Shown: positions 7,621-13,745 of the stretch, in pieces
Layout: every line of letters starts with the position of its first letter
Position numbering within the stretch: position 1 is the first letter of the stretch
Assembly: GCA_910586405.1 (NCBI GenBank)
Contig: CAJUII010000061.1
Location: forward strand, 3,087 to 16,831
DNA: 13,745 nt
Reading direction: 5' to 3'
From: an uncultured Lachnospiraceae bacterium
GTDB taxonomy: Bacteria > Bacillota > Clostridia > Lachnospirales > Lachnospiraceae
The notes under the pieces: generated by a model
Seen by the model: the letters and a program-made list of their open reading frames with translations, nothing else
What the model was told of the DNA's origin: nothing
The model's database searches: none
Position numbers and translations under genes: made by a program

Positions 7621-7680
7621 TTGCAAATACTTGGCTGAACACATTGCCATACATTAAAATATGAGAAGGGAATTTGTATT

Positions 7681-8538
7681 ATGAGCGAAGTCATTTTTTC
7701 CGTATTTCCAAGTGAGAATTTTATAGATTTAGGATTGTACCAGTTTGGCTGGGAGAAATGCGACCCGTCACACTCGTTTGGTCCCGCGGCGAGAAACCAC
7801 TATCTGTTTCACTACTGTATTTCCGGCACAGGCATCTTGTATAGCAACAATACAAAGGGCGAGTCCGTTCTCTATCCGATTAAGAGCGGACAAGGTTTTA
7901 TGTGTTTTCCAAACCAGATTAACACGTATATTGCCGACCATGAAATTCCGTGGGAATATGTGTGGATTGAGTTTGACGGACTGCGCGCCAAAGAGACAAT
8001 CGAGCTGACCGGGCTGAGTGTGGACCAGCCGATCTATAAGGCGCGTTATAAAGATTTGGCAGACTTGATGAAATCGGAGATGCTCTACATTGTCAACCAT
8101 AAGGAGGAATCCCCCTTTCACCTGATCGGGCATCTCTATCTGTTTATTGACAGCCTCATGCGCTCGTGCAGCCTGACAAAGCTCAACAGCGGAAATGGAC
8201 TGCGCGATTTCTATATCCGCGAGGCTGTCACCTTTATCGAGCAGAATTTTCAGAATGCAATATCTGTGGAGGATATCGCGGCTTCCTGCGGCTTGAACCG
8301 AAGTTATTTTGGAAAAATTTTTCATGAAAATATGGGAAAATCACCGCAGGAATTTCTGATTTCCTATCGCATGACAAAGGCGGCGGAGCTCTTGAAGCTT
8401 ACAAACCTGTCCATCTCTGACATTAGCAACGCCGTCGGCTATCCAAACCAACTGCACTTTTCGCGCGCCTTCAAAAACGTGTATGGCGTCCCGCCTAGGC
8501 AGTGGCGGTATAAGCATCACGCTTTGCCGCAGGAGTAG
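7681..8538 (+). CDS. AraC-family transcriptional regulator (MsmR/RafR-like)
   Basis: Likely ligand-responsive activator of the divergent alpha-galactoside operon. The 285 residues show an N-terminal cupin-type sugar-binding and dimerisation domain (about 15-160, with HYLFHYCISGTG near 40-51 and GQGFMCFPNQ near 70-79) and a C-terminal double helix-turn-helix (about 180-278). The first recognition helix region is SVEDIAASCGLNRSYFGKIF (195-214). The second is SISDISNAVGYPNQLHFSRAF (244-264), followed by the family signature YGVPPRQWR. Its position next to a binding protein, two permeases and GH36 matches the msmR/rafR arrangement known in streptococci and other Firmicutes. It ends 44 bp from the convergent helicase gene. 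The regulatory role and inducer are inferred from domain type and context. Confidence 0.93.
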   Translation: MSEVIFSVFPSENFIDLGLYQFGWEKCDPSHSFGPAARNHYLFHYCISGTGILYSNNTKGESVLYPIKSGQGFMCFPNQINTYIADHEIPWEYVWIEFDGLRAKETIELTGLSVDQPIYKARYKDLADLMKSEMLYIVNHKEESPFHLIGHLYLFIDSLMRSCSLTKLNSGNGLRDFYIREAVTFIEQNFQNAISVEDIAASCGLNRSYFGKIFHENMGKSPQEFLISYRMTKAAELLKLTNLSISDISNAVGYPNQLHFSRAFKNVYGVPPRQWRYKHHALPQE

Positions 8539-8568
8539 CCGGCTGGCAAGCGGACATGACCGACTGCC

Positions 8569-8590
8569 GCAGATGCCCCTTATCATCTGC
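8569..8590. terminator. Short hairpin between convergent genes (weak terminator candidate)
   Basis: GCAGATG-ccccttat-CATCTGC, a perfect 7-bp inverted repeat in the 44-bp gap between the AraC gene and the helicase gene; its right arm enters the helicase's last codons. Neither strand has a T-run after the stem, so termination would be weak or factor dependent. It is the only structure seen that could separate the two convergent transcripts. Confidence 0.3.
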
Positions 8591-11500
8591 TGACAAAGTA
8601 GACATCGGGCAATATGATGGGATACTCCTGCCCGTCCGTCGTATCTGTCCAGCCGACCACAAAGCGCACGCTCGCACTCTCCATCACATAGCCCTGTCTT
8701 TGATATTTCTCGATTTCTTCCAAAAACTTTTTGGAAAAGCGAACCACCTGAACGGTTTTGCCGTCCGACACCACCGAAAGCCCGGACGCACTCGTCAAAA
8801 GCTTTGCACCAGAGACAATTCTCTGGATAAGATTTTTCTTATCCTTGAAAAAGCCAAGATGGACGTCCTTGTGCGATAGCTGCATCAGGATTTCTTCGGG
8901 GCGCCCATACAGGGTACTGTCCACCTGCGCCCTCACGTTCCCCGTGATAAAACGGTCAAACTCTTTGTTGTTATAAAAGAGATACAAGTCCTTTTTCGCC
9001 CTTGTCATGCCCACGTACAGCAGCCGTCTGCGCTCGTCTGTGTCAAACGAAACGTGGGCGTCAAGCATCATGACCACCTCATCAAACTCCCTGCCTTTTG
9101 ACTTGTGCATTGTGGACACGACCACGTCTCGGCTGTCATTTTCGAAAAAATCCTCGATGTTGGATTCGTGCAGAAACACCTCCAAGTCCGAGCGGTACTT
9201 TCGTTTGTTCGCCAGTGCAAACGCTTCGAGAATGGCAAGGCACAGCGCCAGATTGGTGCTGTCCTGATAGACCGATGCCATCCTGTCTCTTGCCGCGTCC
9301 CACAGCTTTTGTGGTATCACAGGTGTATCCAGCTCTTTTGTAATTCGTTTCATAAAAAAGCGCAGCTCAATCATATTGTACAGATCAAACCCGTCATTGG
9401 ACTGAATCAGCTTCGCCCGAACGCCTTTTTTCTTTAGAAGTCCCACGACGCGCAGTGTCTCGTCGTTCGTGTTGGTGAGAATGCACACACTTCCCCTGTC
9501 CCGCACCTTGACTGCCTTTGCCGCCACAGGCTCCTCAAGATTTCTGCTGGCGCACTGTATCAGCTCTACCACGCCCGGCGCCCCGTCCTTCACAGCAGTG
9601 ATCGGCGCGCTTTTCATTCTGTGCGAGATCTGCCGCACAAACTGATTGGCAAACGCTACAATATTGCCTGCGCTTCTGTAATTGTCCAGCAGCTCATACT
9701 TTTTCGCATTGTCCCGCGCCAGAAACTCCTCAAAATACCGGGAACTCGACCCGCGGAACTCATAGATATTCTGGTCGTCATCGCCCACCGCAATCACGCG
9801 CAGATCATCATTGCGCTCAATCAGGGCACTGACAAGCCTGTACTCATTCTCGTCCATGTCCTGTGCCTCGTCAATCACGAGCACTGTCTTTGTAATCCGC
9901 CCGATTTCCACGTCACCGTTTGCAATCATCTGTGACGCGTCCTGCACAACGGTCTTGGCATCCTCGAGATTCCCCATACGGCCAATCAAGTCAAAGCAAT
10001 ACGAATGAAATGTTTTGATTTCTATAAAGCCCGCCGCATTTCCGATTAAATCATACAGACGTCTGCGAAACTCCGTCGCTGCCGCCCGCGAAAATGTCAC
10101 CATCAAAAGCTGTTCATGCTTCACATCCTCCAGCAGCATCAGCGAGGCGAGCTTGTGCACAAGAACCTTTGTCTTTCCACTCCCCGGTCCTGCCGCCACC
10201 ACAATATACTTTGACACATCATTGTCGATAATCTCCCGCTGCACATCGGACAACTCCGCAAAGAGCTTATTATACTTTTCGGGCGTGATATTCCGGTTAA
10301 TCTCATTTTTGCGGTTTCCCTTAAAGTACTTGGCGATAAACAGTTTGTAGTCCATCTGAAAATAGTCGTTTACAAACTGTAACGCCTCATCATAATTTCT
10401 GACCATCATATTGGCAAACTCACCCACAATATGAATCTGCTGCATCTTCTGTTTATAGTATGCATTCAGGCTTTTATAGTCATCCGCCTTATAGCGGATT
10501 TTGTTGTCCATCTCAAGCCGTGTAATCTGCATTCCACTGTACAGCACAAGGAAACCGCCCTCTAGTTTCATGGCATCAATCTTCGCCAGATAGAGAAGTG
10601 CATCCTCAATATCTTTATCCGTAATATTCTCTGTAATATTCTCCGCTGTGTTCTGTTTTGCATTCTCCTTACCGGGCTGGGCTGCGCTTTTTTGGTATTG
10701 CGTCTTTAATTCCAATATGGAAAATCCCACTGCCTGCTGCTCCCCGCTGTCCGCTGTCTCCCTGCTTTTCTCAAATAAATACTTCACGATAAAGCCAGAC
10801 AGCCAGATACACTGCTGCCGCTGTTCCCAAAACGCCTCGGCAGAAAGTTCCGGCACAATGATGGTTCTTGCGGTCGTGTTCTCGATGCTCTTTTTGATAT
10901 ATTTCTTGATTGTCCAATAATAAAGCACTGTCTTGAATGCATTCACTGTCGCATTTTTTACGCCGCTGCTGACTGCACTTTCATTTAACTCTTTGAGGTT
11001 GATGCACTGCCCCTCACCACTGAGCTGGCCGATGAGAAACTGCTCTAGGGCGGCATATCTTTTCAGCACATTGAGCGACTTGTTCTCTGTGTCCGTCTTT
11101 AAGACAAACGCTGTCAAATCCTTTGTGTTTGCTAAGATATTCTCCTCCCGCAAAATCTGAATCAGCTTGAACGTCTCCTGCCGCTCGATGCCGAGCCTGT
11201 CCGCAATGTAATCCACCCTAGACTCCGCATCGTCGTTTTGTGCATTTGCCACACTCCTTGCCGAGATCAGCATACTCATGATGCGCTTGGCATTTAGGCG
11301 CTCATTTTCACTCATTTTCATCGACGCTTCTATCTTGAGCGCAGCTTCCATCATATTTTTGACAAGAATACTCGTGGCATAGATGTGCGGCACGTTCTTC
11401 CCGCGCTTGAGATAGCCAGCGTTCTCCAATGCCTGCACCGCTGTCCTGACGCGCGTCTCTACGTCTGCCACCGTCTCGTCCCATCCCGCCTGACGCGCGA

Positions 11501-13427
11501 TCTCGAGCGGTGTGCGCTGTATGATGGCTCTGTTCTTGGTCAAATCCTTGACCGCCTTCCAAACCTGCTGAATCTCACTGATACTGAGTTTCGTCTGGTT
11601 CAGCAGCATAAAATGCTTGTCCAAATCCCCGTCTTGAAACAGCACATAGCACTCTGCCTGCAAATTCTGGTCTCTGCCCGCGCGCCCTGCCTCCTGCACA
11701 TAATTTTCCAGCGAGTCCGATATATCATAGTGTATCACCAGCTTGATATTGGGTTTGTCCACCCCCATGCCAAAGGCGGAGGTTGCCACCATCACCTGAA
11801 CTTCATCGCGGATAAAAGCATCCTGATTCGCCTGTTTTTCCGCCTTGTCCATCTTTCCGTTAAAGGCAAGCGCGGCGATACCGTCATCACACAGCTTCTG
11901 TGCAAGCTCTGTCGTGCGCTTTGTCCTCGACACATACACGATGGTGGGACAGTTTTTCTGTTCAATCAGCCAGCGCAGCGTCGTGTATTTCTCCTCGTCA
12001 CTCTCCTTGTAAAGCACCTCATAGCGCAGATTCTTCCTGCCCGCACCCGAAGTGTACAGCGCTAAATCCAAGTCCAGTTTTTCTTTGAAATATTCCTTGA
12101 TATCGCTAATGACCTTCTGTTTTGCCGTCGCAGTAAAGCACGAGACCGGAATCCGATCTGCTAACTGCTTCTTCTCCTGCAATTCCCGGATAAAATCACC
12201 AATGTAGAGATAATCCACCCGAAAATCCTGTCCCCACGCGGAAAAGCAGTGCGCCTCATCAATCACAAAACGCGCAATCACCCTTTTTATCAGCAATCGC
12301 TCGATCGTCTTAGAGCGCAGAGACTCCGGCGCGACATACAATATAGAAGCAAGCCCATTCTCGACGCGCTCAATAGCCTCAGCCCGCTCGATCGGACTGA
12401 GCAGTCCATTGATTGTCACCGCGTCCACGATGCCCTTCTTTTCCAGATTGTCCACCTGATCTTTCATGAGGGACTGCAATGGCGATATCACGACGGTCAA
12501 TGCCTTGGAAAGCTCTCCAGCCATCAGTGCGGGCAGTTGAAATGTGATGGATTTTCCGCCGCCTGTCGGAAAGATGGCGAGCAAGGACTGGTTGTCAACT
12601 GCCGCTTGAACTGCCTTCTCCTGCAAATTTTCTCCATCGTATTTCCGAAAATCATCATATCCGAAAATCTGGTTTAACCGCCTGTAAATATTGAGCTGGC
12701 TGCGGCAGTATAAACAGCCCTCGGCACAAACCGTATTGCGCAGCAGCCGTATTACATTGGAGACTGCCGGGTATCGCATATTGACCCAGTTTGGTATCAT
12801 GGACGTGCTGTCTTCTGCTGAAATGATTGCCAGCACATAGGCAAGCTCTACCGGATAACGCGCAGCAATATGCGAAAACTCACTGTTGCCACACAATTTT
12901 CCATGATAAAAGCTTTTGATGAGAGAGGAAGCATCTCCCCGCGGATAGTAATTGAGATAAGAAAAAAAGCCACGAAATCCTTCTTCTTGGCTGAGCAGGT
13001 CCGCATAAATATCCTTTTGCAGCTCGTTGAGGCTTTGAAAGGCATTGACCTCATCGTAAAATAATTCCATCGCTTTTATCGCATCATTTAAGGGATTGTT
13101 CAGGGAATCGGTCAGCAGTTTGTCGTCCTTGAGCAGTGCGTGATAGGGCTTGTTCGGAAACAGCAGCGGCGACAGATAGAGCGTGTCTATCATGTCCGTA
13201 ATTCCCGCTGCCTGCATCTGCTGCCTGATATATCTGGCGTCGTGATGGACAATATTGTGTCCACATAGAAATCGCTTGCCGCCAGTGCTGTTCTGCACCA
13301 GAAAATCCTCAAACGCCTTGGCTGATTTTGTATGAATATGTGTGCCTCCGTCTACGGCCGCGCCGTAATCCAGTACCGCACCGCGCTCGACGCTGACCTC
13401 TGTGTCAATAAATACAACTGTGTACAT
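8583..13427 (-). CDS. Exonuclease-RecQ-UvrD triple fusion (ATP-dependent DNA helicase)
   Basis: A 1614-residue protein with three enzyme modules in one frame. (1) About 1-125, a DEDD-type 3'-5' exonuclease-like domain: D8-T-E10, GHNIVHHD (56-63) and H96 to D101. (2) About 270-600, a RecQ-type SF2 helicase: PTGGGKS with K292, DEAHCFSAWGQDFR from D390, FTATA, then QEAGRAGRD (578-586). (3) About 1060-1500, a UvrD/PcrA-type SF1 helicase: GPGSGKT with K1085, DEAQD from D1186, GDDDQNIYEFRG with Q1219, NYRS, MHKSKGREFD with H1441, and GMTRAKKD with R1476. All key catalytic residues are present in all modules. A C234-x3-C238-x2-C241 cluster joins the first two modules. The usual RecQ four-cysteine zinc site after GRAGRD is absent. 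A 460-residue middle part includes a winged-helix-like segment and a low-complexity linker near 930-950. The last 75 residues are an unassigned beta-rich tail. An AAGGGGAAG site precedes the ATG. Typical RecQ or UvrD proteins have 600-750 residues. Role inferred as DNA repair, recombination or possibly defence. Confidence 0.92.
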   Translation of the reverse strand: MYTVVFIDTEVSVERGAVLDYGAAVDGGTHIHTKSAKAFEDFLVQNSTGGKRFLCGHNIVHHDARYIRQQMQAAGITDMIDTLYLSPLLFPNKPYHALLKDDKLLTDSLNNPLNDAIKAMELFYDEVNAFQSLNELQKDIYADLLSQEEGFRGFFSYLNYYPRGDASSLIKSFYHGKLCGNSEFSHIAARYPVELAYVLAIISAEDSTSMIPNWVNMRYPAVSNVIRLLRNTVCAEGCLYCRSQLNIYRRLNQIFGYDDFRKYDGENLQEKAVQAAVDNQSLLAIFPTGGGKSITFQLPALMAGELSKALTVVISPLQSLMKDQVDNLEKKGIVDAVTINGLLSPIERAEAIERVENGLASILYVAPESLRSKTIERLLIKRVIARFVIDEAHCFSAWGQDFRVDYLYIGDFIRELQEKKQLADRIPVSCFTATAKQKVISDIKEYFKEKLDLDLALYTSGAGRKNLRYEVLYKESDEEKYTTLRWLIEQKNCPTIVYVSRTKRTTELAQKLCDDGIAALAFNGKMDKAEKQANQDAFIRDEVQVMVATSAFGMGVDKPNIKLVIHYDISDSLENYVQEAGRAGRDQNLQAECYVLFQDGDLDKHFMLLNQTKLSISEIQQVWKAVKDLTKNRAIIQRTPLEIARQAGWDETVADVETRVRTAVQALENAGYLKRGKNVPHIYATSILVKNMMEAALKIEASMKMSENERLNAKRIMSMLISARSVANAQNDDAESRVDYIADRLGIERQETFKLIQILREENILANTKDLTAFVLKTDTENKSLNVLKRYAALEQFLIGQLSGEGQCINLKELNESAVSSGVKNATVNAFKTVLYYWTIKKYIKKSIENTTARTIIVPELSAEAFWEQRQQCIWLSGFIVKYLFEKSRETADSGEQQAVGFSILELKTQYQKSAAQPGKENAKQNTAENITENITDKDIEDALLYLAKIDAMKLEGGFLVLYSGMQITRLEMDNKIRYKADDYKSLNAYYKQKMQQIHIVGEFANMMVRNYDEALQFVNDYFQMDYKLFIAKYFKGNRKNEINRNITPEKYNKLFAELSDVQREIIDNDVSKYIVVAAGPGSGKTKVLVHKLASLMLLEDVKHEQLLMVTFSRAAATEFRRRLYDLIGNAAGFIEIKTFHSYCFDLIGRMGNLEDAKTVVQDASQMIANGDVEIGRITKTVLVIDEAQDMDENEYRLVSALIERNDDLRVIAVGDDDQNIYEFRGSSSRYFEEFLARDNAKKYELLDNYRSAGNIVAFANQFVRQISHRMKSAPITAVKDGAPGVVELIQCASRNLEEPVAAKAVKVRDRGSVCILTNTNDETLRVVGLLKKKGVRAKLIQSNDGFDLYNMIELRFFMKRITKELDTPVIPQKLWDAARDRMASVYQDSTNLALCLAILEAFALANKRKYRSDLEVFLHESNIEDFFENDSRDVVVSTMHKSKGREFDEVVMMLDAHVSFDTDERRRLLYVGMTRAKKDLYLFYNNKEFDRFITGNVRAQVDSTLYGRPEEILMQLSHKDVHLGFFKDKKNLIQRIVSGAKLLTSASGLSVVSDGKTVQVVRFSKKFLEEIEKYQRQGYVMESASVRFVVGWTDTTDGQEYPIILPDVYFVSR
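10621..10644 (-). repeat. 12-bp tandem duplication inside the helicase linker
   Basis: GTAATATTCTCT is followed at once by GTAATATTCTCC, one base different. It is in frame and encodes the doubled residues ENIT-ENIT in the polar linker between the RecQ and UvrD modules. A whole-codon slip in a disordered linker would be tolerated and could vary between strains. Confidence 0.75.
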
Positions 13428-13479
13428 CGCTTCCCCTTTATATCAAATATTTCCAGAAAAATTTGTTGTGTTTGGGAAT

Positions 13480-13508
13480 ATTATACAATAATTTGTCGTA
13501 TTTATCAA
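13480..13508 (-). promoter_or_regulatory. Near-consensus sigma-A promoter of the helicase gene
   Basis: On the minus strand, TTGATA (13503-13508), exactly 17 bases, then TATAAT (13480-13485). Eleven of twelve hexamer positions match consensus. The predicted start gives a leader of about 45 bases with AAGGGGAAG before the ATG. It is the best-scoring promoter by eye in the window, so the helicase gene would be expressed strongly unless repressed. Confidence 0.8.
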
Positions 13509-13515
13509 TCTGAAA

Positions 13516-13534
13516 TATAGTACCATGTACTATA
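13516..13534. promoter_or_regulatory. 19-bp palindrome abutting the helicase -35 element (candidate operator)
   Basis: TATAGTAC-CAT-GTACTATA has perfect 8-bp arms around a 3-base centre, with its near edge 7 bp upstream of the -35 hexamer. The arm length and odd-numbered centre suit a dimeric helix-turn-helix regulator. It does not match the Firmicute LexA box (GAAC-N4-GTTC). As RNA it could not act on this gene, because it lies upstream of the predicted transcription start. The regulator is not identified. Confidence 0.5.
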
Positions 13535-13626
13535 ATATGCATTTACTACTGTAATTCTGTCCTATCTAATTGTAATTATTTCTGCCGCTCTTTGGTCTGT
13601 TTTTGATTGTGCATTTATATAGGTAT

Positions 13627-13745
13627 CTACTCTAAATGCTCTGGATCACCAATCTCTTCATTTCCAAGATACCTTCTGTATTCTTTTCCCTGATAAAAGT
13701 TCATAATCGGACGGCGAAGTTTCGACGGATATAGTGGCAGCTTAT
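13627..13745 (-). CDS. 3' end of an unrecognised gene (partial, runs off the window)
   Basis: On the minus strand an open frame enters at the window edge and ends with TAG at 13627-13629. It gives 38 codons reading KLPLYPSKLRRPIMNF at the start and EEIGDPEHLE at the end. The charged composition (many K, R and E, with aromatic residues) looks like a real soluble protein C-terminus. The other two frames on this strand close quickly. No domain can be recognised from so short a piece. It is 199 bp upstream of the helicase gene, in the same direction, with no terminator hairpin seen between them, but the helicase has its own promoter. Confidence 0.45.
   Translation of the reverse strand, partial: KLPLYPSKLRRPIMNFYQGKEYRRYLGNEEIGDPEHLE

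Larger units (their letters stand above)
7442..7680. promoter_or_regulatory. Divergent control region between the sugar operon and its regulator
   Basis: This 239-bp AT-rich gap drives transcription both ways. Towards the operon, a -10-like TATATT (minus strand, 7469-7474) has no good -35, which is usual for activator-dependent promoters; a repeat copy abuts the expected -35 position. Towards the regulator, TTGAAG (7554-7559) with TATACT (7578-7583, 18-base spacer), or TTGGTA (7572-7577) with a second TATACT (7596-7601, 18-base spacer), are candidate promoters. The regulator's ribosome binding site is AGAAGGG, about 10 bases before its ATG. No clear CcpA cre site was found. Confidence 0.6.

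Noticed and set aside
11385..12065. 226-codon plus-strand open frame inside the helicase gene
   Set aside because: It is antisense to the RecQ motor region, which carries intact motifs on the minus strand. Its translation is rich in Arg, His, Cys and Leu, typical of an antisense shadow, and it has no credible ribosome binding site.
8583..13427. The long helicase as two genes merged by a sequencing error
   Set aside because: The frame is open throughout. The linker between modules holds structured-looking sequence on both sides, and no start with a ribosome binding site was evident just before the UvrD module.
13516..13534. SOS (LexA) box for the helicase gene
   Set aside because: The palindrome's arms (GTAC core) and 3-base centre do not match GAAC-N4-GTTC, so it is reported only as an operator for an unknown regulator.

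Overview
The window looks like chromosomal DNA from a motile, obligately fermentative Firmicute, most likely a Lachnospiraceae/Clostridia gut or rumen bacterium. This is inferred from gene content and style: AGGAGG-type ribosome binding sites, sigma-A-type promoters in AT-rich gaps, an MsmEFG-like sugar importer with no ATPase gene beside it, a GH36 alpha-galactosidase, a dCache chemoreceptor, and a very long RecQ-type helicase. No tRNA, rRNA, CRISPR array, insertion sequence or phage gene was seen.

Layout from left to right. (1) 18-1988, minus strand: a methyl-accepting chemotaxis protein with its own sigma-A promoter and an inverted repeat at its predicted transcription start. (2) 2152-7441, minus strand: a four-gene alpha-galactoside operon, read from right to left as lipoprotein solute-binding protein, MalF-type permease, MalG-type permease and cytoplasmic GH36 alpha-galactosidase. 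It ends in a strong intrinsic terminator whose stem contains the last stop codon. Two hairpins without U-tracts lie between the binding-protein gene and the permeases. (3) 7442-7680: a 239-bp AT-rich divergent control region with three copies of an ACCTTAAT-containing repeat. (4) 7681-8538, plus strand: an AraC-family regulator, the likely activator of the operon. (5) 8583-13427, minus strand: a 1614-residue protein that joins a DEDD-type 3'-5' exonuclease-like domain, a RecQ-type SF2 helicase and a UvrD/PcrA-type SF1 helicase in one chain. It is driven by a near-consensus promoter next to a 19-bp palindrome. (6) 13627-13745, minus strand: the 3' end of an unrecognised gene that runs off the window.

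How the genes work together. The AraC protein probably senses an alpha-galactoside such as melibiose, raffinose or stachyose and activates the operon. The lipoprotein captures the sugar, the two permeases import it using an ATPase encoded elsewhere, and the alpha-galactosidase releases galactose in the cytoplasm. The chemoreceptor is a separate transcription unit and need not sense the same sugar. The helicase fusion is unrelated to sugar use. It is the most unusual item here: it probably acts in DNA repair or recombination, and a role in defence against foreign DNA is possible but not shown by anything in the window.
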